DNA from: Alcanivorax sp. S6407
GTDB taxonomy: Bacteria > Pseudomonadota > Gammaproteobacteria > Pseudomonadales > Alcanivoracaceae
Length of the DNA stretch: 64,000 bases
Assembly: GCF_023016115.1 (NCBI RefSeq)
Contig: NZ_JALKBH010000001.1
Location: 372,001-436,000, forward strand
Reading direction: 5' to 3'
Part shown: positions 11,766 through 19,587 of the stretch, one piece after another
Numbering within the stretch: position 1 is the stretch's first letter
Layout of the letters: each line of letters begins with the position of its first letter
Program-made: the position numbers and the translations under genes
The notes under the pieces: model-generated
The model's input: only the letters and a program-made list of their open reading frames with translations
Told to the model about the DNA's origin: nothing
The model's database searches: none

Positions 11766-12755
11766 CTACAGCCGCGCCGTATCCCGGTCCCGCCACAACG
11801 CTTTCGCTTGCTCCTGTGCTTCTTCCAGTGAACCTGCCTTGTCCAGGCCCCAGAGTGCTACGGCTACGGTCTGGATGATGGCGTTCTCGCCGTATTCATC
11901 CTGTTGTTCACCACGCCAGACGCGCTTGAGGGTGTTTGCATCGGGTGTTCCCGGTGGGGTGGCGCGAGGGAGCACGTTGTCCAGTACTGCGCCTTCCAGG
12001 GGCTCGTCGTGGCGGATGCCGGTGATGGTGGTGCGGGCGTCCGGGCGGATTTCCAGCTCGCCACCTTCGCCCTTGAACAGCAGTAAATCCCTGTCTCCAC
12101 ACAGTTCGGCGGCACCCTGGTGCAGGGCAATATAGGCCGGGTGAAAGACGCTCTGCATGGAAAGCGGGGCGCGGGCCGGGTTGAGGCTGCGTGCCAGGGT
12201 GTTGATGGGAGAGCGCAATCCCAGATAGAAGCGCAGTGTAAGTAGATGGGAGAGTGGGGCGCAGAACTGCTCGATGGGCAGATAGGCCAGTCCTTGCTGA
12301 TCAAGATGCTCGGCGGCTTCAGAAACGGTGCTGGCCACCTTCAGGCCAAGGGCTGGCAGCAGTTCATCGGTATAAACCCGATTGGGAGTATGAGCCGGGC
12401 CGCCGTGGAGCAGGGTGCGGATACCCTGATCTGCCAGTAGCACGGTGGCCAGCAGATACCAGGGGTGATGCTTTTTCTTGCCGGCGTAGCTGGGCCAGTC
12501 CAGCTGCACGGCAGGAAAATCAGCCAGGCGCTGATCACACAGGCCACGACAGGCATCCAGAAAGCCGGCCAGTTCTTCCGGGGTTTCTTCCTTGACACGC
12601 AACAACATCAGGAAGGCGCCCAGCTGAACATCTTCTACCTTGCCCTCCAGAATCAGCTGCATGGCGCTTCTGGCTTCTTCCCGTGTCAGGCTGCGGCGGG
12701 CGCGCTTGCCGCGTCCCAGGGTGCGCACATATTCAGCAAAGGCATGTTCGGTCAT
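11766..12755 (-). CDS. ybiB: TrpD2/YbiB-like protein (anthranilate phosphoribosyltransferase fold)
   Basis: The 329-residue protein begins MTEHAFAEYVRTLGRGKRARRSLTREEARSAM, the helical N-domain of the TrpD family. The phosphoribosyltransferase core follows, but the TrpD signatures GTGGD and KHGNR are absent: the matching region reads LHGGPAHTPNRVYTDELLP. This is the YbiB/TrpD2 subgroup, which in E. coli binds nucleic acid rather than making tryptophan. It is the last gene of a minus-strand run yccA-tusD-tusC-tusB and is separated from tusB by a heptamer array. A tryptophan role is unlikely; the actual function is unknown. Confidence 0.8.
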   Translation of the reverse strand: MTEHAFAEYVRTLGRGKRARRSLTREEARSAMQLILEGKVEDVQLGAFLMLLRVKEETPEELAGFLDACRGLCDQRLADFPAVQLDWPSYAGKKKHHPWYLLATVLLADQGIRTLLHGGPAHTPNRVYTDELLPALGLKVASTVSEAAEHLDQQGLAYLPIEQFCAPLSHLLTLRFYLGLRSPINTLARSLNPARAPLSMQSVFHPAYIALHQGAAELCGDRDLLLFKGEGGELEIRPDARTTITGIRHDEPLEGAVLDNVLPRATPPGTPDANTLKRVWRGEQQDEYGENAIIQTVAVALWGLDKAGSLEEAQEQAKALWRDRDTARL

Positions 12756-12778
12756 GGTTGGTTTCTCTACGGGTTTTC

Positions 12779-12806
12779 CATGTTGCGTGGAGCGTGATGC
12801 ATGTTG
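12779..12806 (-). repeat. Heptamer array between tusB and the ybiB-like gene
   Basis: Plus-strand units CATGTTG, CGTGGAG, CGTGATG, CATGTTG are in 7-bp phase. Read on the minus strand they are CAACATG/CATCACG type, a diverged GCAACAC-class array. It starts three bases after the tusB stop codon. Confidence 0.75.
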
Positions 12807-12808
12807 TG

Positions 12809-13063
12809 CTAGTACCAGCTGGTGCAGGGCCCATGGCTGGCGATCAAAATCAGCAGTCTTGAATGGTCAATGATCTCGAGATTACTGTCCGGCGCATGCA
12901 TCTGTGGGTGTTCCAGCAGGTAGGCCTTGCCTTCAATTGGCAGTGTGGAAGCAAGCAGCAGGCCTGAATCGGTGAAGATACAGATATCGTCAGGTTGGTA
13001 AAGCATGCGGAAGGTGTCGATACCGGCCTGGTCACCGGGTTTGAGTCCGATCAGATGTAGCAT
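12809..13063 (-). CDS. tusB: Sulfurtransferase complex subunit TusB (DsrH family)
   Basis: The 84-residue protein starts MLHLIGLKPGDQAGIDTFRML and contains GKAYLLEHPQM and a short C-terminal tail, the DsrH/TusB pattern. With TusC and TusD it forms the heterohexamer that relays sulfur from TusA to TusE for 2-thiolation of U34 in tRNA. It lies one base after tusC. It is slightly shorter than the E. coli protein (95 residues). Confidence 0.85.
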   Translation of the reverse strand: MLHLIGLKPGDQAGIDTFRMLYQPDDICIFTDSGLLLASTLPIEGKAYLLEHPQMHAPDSNLEIIDHSRLLILIASHGPCTSWY

Positions 13064-13064
13064 T

Positions 13065-13367
13065 TCAGAACACCAGAACCTGTTGGCAATCTTTTCGCAG
13101 GTTTCGCAGCGTATCCGCGCTGAGGGCTTCTGCCGGGAGTGTTCCGGGACTCGCAGTGTCCGAAATCACACAGCGGACACCAAAACCCGGCAGTTGAAGC
13201 AGACTGTCGTTGGCTGGCAGGGCTGCGAGGGCATTCAGGCAGCCATCGGTGAGCCACAGGGTGGTCGGCAGACCAAAGGCCGCGCCGGTCATGAGCATGT
13301 CCAGCATTTCTTGAAAACGGTCGCTGAGCGGGGCGGTTGCCGTAGCGATATAGAGCTGACTAGCCAA
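13065..13367 (-). CDS. tusC: Sulfurtransferase complex subunit TusC (DsrF family)
   Basis: The 100-residue protein contains an MTGAAFGLPTTLWLTDGCLNAL stretch (shown only in part) typical of the DsrE/F-like fold. Its start overlaps the tusD stop by 8 bases and its stop abuts tusB, so translation is probably coupled. It is a structural partner in the TusBCD complex; the sulfur-carrying cysteine belongs to TusD. It is shorter than the E. coli TusC (119 residues) and its N-terminal half is weakly conserved, so the call leans on position. Confidence 0.8.
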   Translation of the reverse strand: MASQLYIATATAPLSDRFQEMLDMLMTGAAFGLPTTLWLTDGCLNALAALPANDSLLQLPGFGVRCVISDTASPGTLPAEALSADTLRNLRKDCQQVLVF

Positions 13368-13731
13368 ACTGGATTACCCGTTCTGCGTTGATCATGGCAT
13401 CGGCCCACTGGCCAAGCCCTGCCAGACTGAAACCTTCGGCCAGGGTTTTCCCCTGGTCCCCGGAAACAATGCCGCGGCGCTGGGCGGCGCCGACACAAAC
13501 TTCTGCACTTACTCCCGTTGCCTGAATCCATTGCTGCCATTGCTGTGCGGCATTGGCATTGTCGCCATCACCTCGCCAGGCATGGCGGTGGCACAGGTGG
13601 ATGCCATCAGCATAGAAAAAAAGGCGGTAGAGCTGGTGTTGCGGGTGGGCGTGGAGCGCTTTGGCGGTATTCAGGGCGGTCAGTGCGGCGGGGGAATCCG
13701 CCGCCGCATTGACCAGAAGGGCAAACTGCAT
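13360..13731 (-). CDS. tusD: Sulfurtransferase TusD (DsrE family)
   Basis: The 123-residue protein starts MQFALLVNAAADSPAALTAL and contains HQLYRLFFYADGIHLCHRHA, the DsrE-type motif region. The cysteine in GVSAEVCVGAAQRRGIV (about residue 77) matches the catalytic Cys78 of E. coli TusD that carries the persulfide. It begins in the yccA stop codon and overlaps tusC by 8 bases. No tusE/dsrC gene follows tusB here, although it does in several relatives. Confidence 0.9.
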   Translation of the reverse strand: MQFALLVNAAADSPAALTALNTAKALHAHPQHQLYRLFFYADGIHLCHRHAWRGDGDNANAAQQWQQWIQATGVSAEVCVGAAQRRGIVSGDQGKTLAEGFSLAGLGQWADAMINAERVIQFG

Positions 13732-14426
13732 CAGTCGTCGCCGCTGAGGGCGGTGAGGATGTTGAGCAGAGACATGAACAGGTTGTACAGGGACACGAAC
13801 AGCGTCACGGTGGCCATGATGTAGTTGGTTTCACCGCCATGAATGATGGCGCTGGTCTGCCACATGATCAGCAGGGAAGACAGCATCACGAAAGCACCGG
13901 AGACAGCCAGGTTCAGGGCCGGAATGCCGAGGAAGATGTTGGCCAGGCTGGCCACGAAGGCCACCAGAATGCCGATCATGATGAAGTTGGTCAGGAAGCT
14001 GAAATCCTTGCGGGTCACCAGTGCGATGGCAGACATGGCCACAAAGATAAAGGCAGTGCCGCCCAGTGCAGTGGTCACGATTTCCATGCCACCGGGGATC
14101 TGGGCGTACATGTTGATGATCGGACCAGTGGTGAAGCCCAGCCAACCGGTGAGGCCAAATACGGCAAGAATGCCCCAGGCGCTGTTACGCAGCATGTTGG
14201 TGGCGATCAGCAGGCCGAAGTAGACGCCAATGGTGAGGAATACGTTGATAAAGCCGATGTTGCTGGCCATGGCAAACCATGAGGCGCCAGTAGCCACAAT
14301 CAGGGACAGCCCCAACAGCATGTAGGTGTTCTTCAGAACCTGGGCCGCTCGCTCTCCGGATACGGCGTAGCCTTGTTGCTGCGGAGTGGAGTAGGGATTG
14401 GTCGGGGTATTCATGATCTTGAGCAT
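13731..14426 (-). CDS. yccA: Bax inhibitor-1/YccA family membrane protein
   Basis: The 231-residue protein has about seven membrane helices, starting after a soluble N-terminus rich in Pro, Gln and Asn. The family pattern is visible in TYMLLGLSLIVATGASWFAM, then helix after helix, to the acidic end LNILTALSGDD. YccA of E. coli is a substrate and modulator of the FtsH membrane protease. Its stop codon overlaps the tusD ATG by one base, the same gene order as in Pseudomonas. It is the likely first gene of this operon. Confidence 0.92.
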   Translation of the reverse strand: MLKIMNTPTNPYSTPQQQGYAVSGERAAQVLKNTYMLLGLSLIVATGASWFAMASNIGFINVFLTIGVYFGLLIATNMLRNSAWGILAVFGLTGWLGFTTGPIINMYAQIPGGMEIVTTALGGTAFIFVAMSAIALVTRKDFSFLTNFIMIGILVAFVASLANIFLGIPALNLAVSGAFVMLSSLLIMWQTSAIIHGGETNYIMATVTLFVSLYNLFMSLLNILTALSGDD

Positions 14427-14622
14427 CCTTTAAGTAGGTACCTGTGATGATAAGGGCGGCGGCGTCAAAATCAAGGGAAAGTGGTAAGGCTAACCCACTG
14501 TTTTTATAGGGTTATTGCATTTTGTGAAATAGAGGGGCAATTGAGCGCTTTGTGACCGGAATCTCGGGATTCAATCACGACTTTTCATACTATATTCGTA
14601 GTTTGGGGAGGTTTATTTCACT
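14427..14622. promoter_or_regulatory. Divergent promoter region yccA / 14623 gene
   Basis: This 196-base, AT-rich gap must hold promoters for both genes. TATATT near 14590-14597 could be a -10 for the plus-strand gene, but I see no clear -35. GGGGAGG about 11 bases before 14623 is the ribosome-binding site. Confidence 0.4.
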
Positions 14623-15294
14623 ATGACAACTTTATCCATTGCTCCAAGAGAAGAGCAGATCGAGCTTCAGGGGGTGCCGGGAGCGCTGGATCAGGCACAA
14701 CTGGTCGCGGTACCGGAGGAAGGTGATCGAAAGGTAGAGCTGGTGTTCGCACCCAAAGGCGGCGCAAGAGCCAGTAGTGTTTCGTTGTTCAACGGACGAT
14801 TCGTGGAATATCGCCGGGCTGGACGGCGAAAGGGGCGGGCTGCGGTATTCAATCTCGCCTTTGTAGACCCGAAGCCTTCCCATGATGTGCATCTGGCGTT
14901 GCCTTATTGGGCTGCGGCAGCCGTCGGGCTAATTGCTATCGTGACCGGAGCCTGGCTGCAATTATTGCCGCTGGCTGCTGCGGGAGCGGTGTGGACAGCG
15001 GTGTTTGGTCTGTGGGCACGCCGCAAGCAGCGCAACCGCTGGATTTTTTTCAGTCGTCATGGGCGTATTGCCTTGTTCGAAATTCGTCAGACCCGAGCCG
15101 ACAGCGATCGCCTGCAGAAGTTGATCGGCATCCTGGCCAAACGTAGCCAGCAAGCCTGGGCCAATCTGCCGGCAGGCAAGGAGCGATTGGCTGTAGAAGT
15201 GGCCGAGCATCGGCGTTTGCTGGCTAGTGGCGCCATCAGCAAGGAGCGTTACGAGCGCGCCAAGAGTCGAATTTTTGGTCGATACAAAGGTTGA
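14623..15294 (+). CDS. Uncharacterised membrane protein with SHOCT-like C-terminus
   Basis: This 223-residue protein is not one I can name. Residues 1-85 are soluble and carry a basic stretch VEYRRAGRRKGRAAVF. Two adjacent hydrophobic segments around residues 90-128 form a probable hairpin in the membrane, followed by ARRKQRNRWIFFSRHGR. The C-terminal 35 residues, EHRRLLASGAISKERYERAK, resemble the SHOCT short helical domain often found at protein ends. Neighbours (yccA divergent, tRNA-Ser downstream) give no functional clue. Confidence 0.6.
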   Translation: MTTLSIAPREEQIELQGVPGALDQAQLVAVPEEGDRKVELVFAPKGGARASSVSLFNGRFVEYRRAGRRKGRAAVFNLAFVDPKPSHDVHLALPYWAAAAVGLIAIVTGAWLQLLPLAAAGAVWTAVFGLWARRKQRNRWIFFSRHGRIALFEIRQTRADSDRLQKLIGILAKRSQQAWANLPAGKERLAVEVAEHRRLLASGAISKERYERAKSRIFGRYKG

Positions 15295-15349
15295 AAGGGG
15301 TCAGTCGATCAAGTTTCCAGCAATTATCGACACATAGCGGCGCCGGTCG

Positions 15350-15377
15350 TTGACTGGCAAACGCGCTCATGTATTAT
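15350..15377 (+). promoter_or_regulatory. Sigma-70 promoter of tRNA-Ser
   Basis: TTGACT at 15350-15355 and TATTAT at 15372-15377 are spaced by 16 bases, and the mature tRNA starts 14 bases after the -10 box. Confidence 0.75.
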
Positions 15378-15390
15378 TGCTGGCCTGTCA

Positions 15391-15478
15391 GGAGGGGTGG
15401 CAGAGTGGCCGAATGCACCGGTCTTGAAAACCGGCGACGGGAGACCGTCCGTGGGTTCAAATCCCACCCCCTCCGCCA
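15391..15478 (+). tRNA. tRNA-Ser (anticodon TGA)
   Basis: The 88-base gene has a GGAGGGG/CCCCTCC acceptor stem, anticodon TGA in GGTCTTGAAAACCGG, a long variable arm CGACGGGAGACCGTCCG typical of serine tRNAs, a TTCAAATC T-loop and an encoded CCA end. It has its own promoter and terminator. Confidence 0.97.
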
Positions 15479-15487
15479 TACAAAAAG

Positions 15488-15517
15488 CCCGCGCTCATAG
15501 AGCGCGGGTTTTTTTTT
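15488..15517 (+). terminator. Terminator of tRNA-Ser
   Basis: CCCGCGCT (15488-15495) pairs with AGCGCGGG (15501-15508), followed by nine or more T. GTGCCGC and a heptamer array follow directly, as after the terminator at 50243. Confidence 0.92.
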
Positions 15518-15533
15518 GTGCCGCTCTGCGGCC

Positions 15534-15568
15534 GCAGCACGCTTCACGCATCATGCAACACGCAAGGA
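15534..15568 (+). repeat. Heptamer array, GCAACAC class (after tRNA-Ser terminator)
   Basis: Units GCAGCAC, GCTTCAC, GCATCAT, GCAACAC, GCAAGGA are in exact 7-bp phase. The preceding GTGCCGCTCTGCGGCC forms a small hairpin. From the T-tract through GCTTCACGCA the sequence closely matches 50270-50310. Confidence 0.9.
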
Positions 15569-15582
15569 TCAAAAGCGGATTT

Positions 15583-15649
15583 ACCACAGAGAGCACAGAG
15601 AGCACAGAGGAAAACGGGATTTCTCAGTGAACTCTGTGAGCTCTGTGGT
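15583..15649. repeat. 9-bp-period inverted element, CACAGAG class
   Basis: ACCACAGAG, AGCACAGAG, AGCACAGAG (15583-15609) have a 9-bp period. The right arm CTCTGTGAG, CTCTGTGGT (15632-15649) is inverted. The arms can form a hairpin just beyond the 3' end of the ArsA-like gene on the minus strand. A weaker relative lies at 11384-11440. Confidence 0.85.
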
Positions 15650-15659
15650 GAAACGTCTT

Positions 15660-16697
15660 TTATTTTCTGGTTTCCGTTTTCGCCAGCATTTCTGAAAACA
15701 CCCTGATCGCCTGTATCCCCTGAACATCATCTTCCTGCAATGGGATTCTCAGGGTGGGGAGGGTGCTGAACAGGGTGCTGATCTCATCAAGATGGCGTTG
15801 TTGGGTGATTACGCGGGCGGCGAAGAAGGCGCCGTCCACATTGTCGGGGAGTACCCGGTTGATGATGATGCCGGAGACGGGGATGCCGGATGCCTTGAGG
15901 CTGTCCACGGCGCGGCGGGTTTCCAGGATGGGCAGTTTTTCCGGGGTCATGACGAAGATGAAGCCGGTGGTGTCAGGATCGGATAACTGCCGGCGGGCGC
16001 GGTGAAACAGGCGCTGTCGGGCCAGCAGGGTATCGGCTATTTGCTGGCTTCTTGGGTCAAGATCCTGGTTGGCATGCCGGGTGGGGTCTTGCAGCGGGCT
16101 GTCCAGATCCTTGCCGGGGCTGAGATGATCGAGCACCTTGCCCAGCTGTTGCGCCTTGTGGTTGTGCTTGAGCAGCCCGCTGGTCCAGGCGGCCATGACC
16201 TCAGGCAGGCTTAGCAGGCGCAGGGTGTGGCCGGTGGGGGCAGTATCGAAGATCACCAGATCATAGTCCTGGCTGGTCTCATCGATAATCTGCGACAACC
16301 GCTCCAGCAGAGCGGCTTCCTGGGCACCGGGGGACTGGCGGCTCAGGCGCAGTTGTTTTTCCAGTTCCTTGAATTGATCCGGTCCGGCAAAGCGACGCAT
16401 CTGGGCGCTGACCTTGTCCAGATAGCGCTCCACTTCCTCGTCCGGGTCCAGCTCCAGTGCATACAGGTTGCCTGCCATGCAGGTGACAGCGTTGCCGATA
16501 GTTTTGGCGAAGGCATCGCCGAGACTGTGGGCCGGGTCTGTGGAAACCAGCAGCGCCCTGCGACCGGCCTCGGCGGCGCGACAGGCAATGGCGGCGGCGG
16601 TAGTGGTTTTGCCTACACCGCCCTTGCCACCCACCATCAAGAATTTTCGATGGTGGATGAGCGCATCAATATCCAGCGTCTTGTCAGCCATCAGCAT
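15660..16697 (-). CDS. ArsA/GET3-like ATPase
   Basis: The 345-residue protein has the deviant Walker A loop GGKGGVGKTT near its N-terminus, the switch I-like STDPAHSLGDAF, and a conserved DTAPTGHTLRLLSLPEV after DLVIFDTAPTGHT, all features of the ArsA/GET3 branch of SIMIBI ATPases. These are dimers involved in arsenite efflux or in delivering membrane proteins. No arsB or arsenic regulator is nearby. Instead it follows a small protein ending in Cys-Cys and a CstA-type transporter on the same strand. A second possible start lies at 16691. Arsenic resistance is therefore unlikely; a role in assembly or targeting of the transporter is a guess. Confidence 0.8.
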   Translation of the reverse strand: MLMADKTLDIDALIHHRKFLMVGGKGGVGKTTTAAAIACRAAEAGRRALLVSTDPAHSLGDAFAKTIGNAVTCMAGNLYALELDPDEEVERYLDKVSAQMRRFAGPDQFKELEKQLRLSRQSPGAQEAALLERLSQIIDETSQDYDLVIFDTAPTGHTLRLLSLPEVMAAWTSGLLKHNHKAQQLGKVLDHLSPGKDLDSPLQDPTRHANQDLDPRSQQIADTLLARQRLFHRARRQLSDPDTTGFIFVMTPEKLPILETRRAVDSLKASGIPVSGIIINRVLPDNVDGAFFAARVITQQRHLDEISTLFSTLPTLRIPLQEDDVQGIQAIRVFSEMLAKTETRK

Positions 16698-16706
16698 AGG
16701 TGCCCA

Positions 16707-16976
16707 TCAACAGCATCGAAAGTGATCCAGTGGCGAGCGCTCCATACCCATGCGGGTATGCCATTCATGGAAGCGGTCCATGAGCAAGGGTTGCAGCTCC
16801 AGTGTGCTCCAGGCCGCGGGGTTGGGGATGCCCATCATCTCGGAAAACACCAGTAGCATGAACAGGTCTTCCTCATCCCGTTTGGCCCGGGCGATAGCGG
16901 CACGGTAGGGCGCATTATAATACTGGGTGCCGAGCTCATTGAGTCGGCGCAATGCGCCCAGGATGCGGTTTGCCAT
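16707..16976 (-). CDS. Small protein ending in Cys-Cys (cory-CC-star type)
   Basis: The 89-residue product starts MANRILGALRRLNELGTQYY, is rich in charged helices (RAAIARAKRDEEDLFMLL), and ends HFRCC directly before the stop codon. This matches what I remember as the cory-CC-star family, named for its C-terminal Cys-Cys and usually linked to cstA-like genes and an ArsA-like ATPase. Its ATG overlaps the cstA-like stop by one base (TGATG), so translation is coupled. Function is unknown. The paired terminal cysteines suggest metal or thiol chemistry, or insertion of a C-terminal tail, but this is inference. Confidence 0.75.
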   Translation of the reverse strand: MANRILGALRRLNELGTQYYNAPYRAAIARAKRDEEDLFMLLVFSEMMGIPNPAAWSTLELQPLLMDRFHEWHTRMGMERSPLDHFRCC

Positions 16977-18649
16977 CAGGTTGACTCCACCGGTTCGCTG
17001 AACGCCTTCTTGAGTGCGGCTGCACATTCCAGTGTCACCAATAGCGCGGCTACCAGCACCACCAGATCCAGTCCAAGCAGGAACCAGTCCTGCTTGTCAT
17101 AGAAACTCTTCAGTTGCATCAACAGGGCCAGCAAAGTCATCACCAGCAGGAACACCAGCGGGCCCAGTGTGTAGATGGCAGGGCGGCCACGACGCACCAG
17201 CATGATGGTAATGACTAACAGGGTAAGCCCGGCAAGAAGCTGATTGGTGGTGCCAAACAGGGGCCAGATCAGCAGGCCGCCACTGCCATCGGCGCCACCG
17301 GCACCAAAGGCCAGCAGCAGGCAGCTGGCCACGGAGAGCAGGGTGGCGGGTAACGGACGGGTCAGCCATTTCTGCTGATAGATTTCACCCCATTCCTGAA
17401 AGATATAGCGCTGCAGGCGCAGCCCGGTGTCCATGGTGGTGCCGGCAAAGAGGGCGGCCATCACCGTGAGCAGGGTGGCGGCCACGCTGGCATCCAGACC
17501 GAGTCCGCCAGCGAGGATGGCGGCGCCGCCATCCACAAAGGCGGTCAGACTGCCTTTACCGAAGGCGGTATAGACGGCCTGCCAGTCGGCCAGGGAAGCA
17601 AAACCAGCTGTCGCAGCAATGATGGCGGCCAGCGCCAGAGAGCCTTCACCTACAGCACCAAAATAGCCGACAAAGCGGGCATCGGTTTCCTGGTGAAGCT
17701 GCTTGGAGCTGGTGCCGGATGCCACCAGACCATGGAAACCGGAGATTGCTCCGCAGGCGATGGTAACGAACAGCAGTGGCAGCAGGGATGGCGTGCCCGG
17801 CGGCACATCCACATTGATCATCGGCGCTACCACGGTGGGGTTGCCAATCAGTACCGCTCCGTAGAGCAGGATTAGTCCGACAAAGAGTTGCAGGCCATTG
17901 ATGTAGTCACGGGGCTGCAGCAGCATCCACACAGGAAGCAGGGAGGCGATGGCGGCATAGGCGAACAGCAGCAGAATCCAGCTGGCACTGGCAGACAGCC
18001 CCATGACTTGATCGGGCAGGGCAATGGGCACCTGCGGGCCAATGTAGATCAGGGAATACAGCGCGGCCACACCGACGACGGAGACGATGCCGAGACCAAT
18101 GATACGACGGTAGATCAGCTGGCCGATCACCAGGGCCACGGCGATGGCACCCCATACCGGTACCACGGCACCGGGGTTGTTGATCAGCAGCTTGGCGATC
18201 ACCACCCCAAACACGGCGTTGACCATCAGCAGCACAAGGAAGATGACGATCATGAAGATGGTACGGGCCCGGTGCCCGACCACTTCGCCGGTGAGAGCGC
18301 CGACAGATTTCGCGCGGTTGCGGACACTGGCCCAGAGCGCCCCGCTGTCATGCACGCCGGCAAAGAAGATGGTGCCAAGCACGACCCAGACAAACGCCGG
18401 TAACCAGCCCCAGATCACCGCAATAGCTGGGCCGACAATGGGGGCGGCACCGGCGACAGAGGTGAAATGATGGCCCCACAGCACATAGCGATTGGTAGGG
18501 ACAAAATCGACGCCGTCCTCAAATTCATGGGCAGGGGTGCGGAAGTCGGGATCAAGCTTGAAGATACGGTTGGCAATAAACCGGGAATAGAAGAGGTAGC
18601 CAGCGGCCATACCACCCAGCCCCAGCAAAAGCAGAACGATTGCGCTCAT
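16976..18649 (-). CDS. CstA-family carbon starvation / pyruvate transporter
   Basis: The 557-residue inner-membrane protein has about 15 hydrophobic segments. CstA family signatures are visible: TNRYVLWGHHFTSVAGAAPI near residues 52-71, GAISGFHGLVASGTSSKQL in the middle, and a tandem of Gly-rich helices after it. Family members (CstA, BtsT) import peptides or pyruvate with protons. It is shorter than E. coli CstA (701 residues), similar to the CstA-like proteins paired with an ArsA-type ATPase. It starts the operon with the Cys-Cys protein and the ATPase and is divergent from gacA. Confidence 0.88.
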   Translation of the reverse strand: MSAIVLLLLGLGGMAAGYLFYSRFIANRIFKLDPDFRTPAHEFEDGVDFVPTNRYVLWGHHFTSVAGAAPIVGPAIAVIWGWLPAFVWVVLGTIFFAGVHDSGALWASVRNRAKSVGALTGEVVGHRARTIFMIVIFLVLLMVNAVFGVVIAKLLINNPGAVVPVWGAIAVALVIGQLIYRRIIGLGIVSVVGVAALYSLIYIGPQVPIALPDQVMGLSASASWILLLFAYAAIASLLPVWMLLQPRDYINGLQLFVGLILLYGAVLIGNPTVVAPMINVDVPPGTPSLLPLLFVTIACGAISGFHGLVASGTSSKQLHQETDARFVGYFGAVGEGSLALAAIIAATAGFASLADWQAVYTAFGKGSLTAFVDGGAAILAGGLGLDASVAATLLTVMAALFAGTTMDTGLRLQRYIFQEWGEIYQQKWLTRPLPATLLSVASCLLLAFGAGGADGSGGLLIWPLFGTTNQLLAGLTLLVITIMLVRRGRPAIYTLGPLVFLLVMTLLALLMQLKSFYDKQDWFLLGLDLVVLVAALLVTLECAAALKKAFSEPVEST

Positions 18650-18868
18650 GGAAGTAGCCCTTGGGTCGTTTCCTGTTTGGCTTTACGCTAATGAGTCAGT
18701 TTCTCATGACTGACTGTCCGGTCAACGCGACCTAAGGCTAATATACAGTTCGTCGGAGTGACAGCGATCAATGTTCACCAAAAAGGTACTATGAAACAAC
18801 AGGGGTAGTGAGTATGGTTGCCGCTTCTTTATGCATGGCGGGTAACGGATCTACCCGGAGGTAAAAGA

Positions 18869-19525
18869 ATGATCAAAGTATTGGTGGTGGATGACCATGA
18901 TCTGGTCAGAACCGGCATTGCCAGGATGCTGGACGAAGTCGAGGGTATCCGGGTGGTCGGTCAGGCCAGTTCCGGCGAAGAAGCCATCCAGCTGACCCGC
19001 GACAAGTCCCCTGATGTGGTGCTGATGGATATCAAGATGCCCGGCATCGGTGGACTGGAAGCCACCCGCAAGCTGCTGCGTGTTGATGATGGCCTGCGCG
19101 TCATTGCAGTGACCATGTGTGAAGAGGAACCATTTCCTTCGCGGCTGATGAAGGCCGGTGCGGCAGGCTACATGACCAAGGGCGCTGATCTGGAAGAAAT
19201 GGTCCGCGCCATCAAGATCGTCGTTTCCGGGCAGCGCTATATCAGCCCCGAAATCGCCCAGGCCATGGCCCTTAAACCTTATGTGGGCGAAGAGGCCAAT
19301 CAGCTGGATATGCTCTCCGAGCGTGAGCTGCAGATCATGATGATGATCGTCAACTGCCACAAGGTTCAGGATGTGGCAGACAAGCTTTGCCTTTCCCCCA
19401 AGACCGTCAATACCTACCGCTATCGCATTTTCGACAAGCTGGGAGTTTCCAGCGATGTGGAAATGGCGCTGCTGGCCGTTCGGCACGGCATGCTGGATGC
19501 GGTGGAACAGCCCCTGCCGGGCTGA
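18869..19525 (+). CDS. gacA: GacA/UvrY response regulator
   Basis: The 218-residue NarL-type regulator has an N-terminal receiver domain with acidic pocket D8-D9, phosphoacceptor D54 (VVLMDIKMPG) and a C-terminal LuxR-type helix-turn-helix (LSERELQIMMMI...LCLSPKTVNTYRYRI). Position of the Asp and the following uvrC and pgsA genes match GacA of Pseudomonas and UvrY of E. coli, which activate small RNAs that sequester RsmA/CsrA. The ATG at 18869 has a perfect GGAGG nine bases upstream; an earlier ATG at 18818 would add an unlikely extension. Confidence 0.95.
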   Translation: MIKVLVVDDHDLVRTGIARMLDEVEGIRVVGQASSGEEAIQLTRDKSPDVVLMDIKMPGIGGLEATRKLLRVDDGLRVIAVTMCEEEPFPSRLMKAGAAGYMTKGADLEEMVRAIKIVVSGQRYISPEIAQAMALKPYVGEEANQLDMLSERELQIMMMIVNCHKVQDVADKLCLSPKTVNTYRYRIFDKLGVSSDVEMALLAVRHGMLDAVEQPLPG

Positions 19526-19587
19526 ATCCCGGCAGCCATCCCTCCCTTCTGCCTGCTATACTGACGGGCCTGACTGGGAGACGCTTC

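Noticed and set aside
15660-16697. Arsenic resistance operon
   Set aside because: The ArsA-like ATPase has no arsB, arsC, arsD or arsR neighbour; it is coupled to a CstA-like transporter operon.
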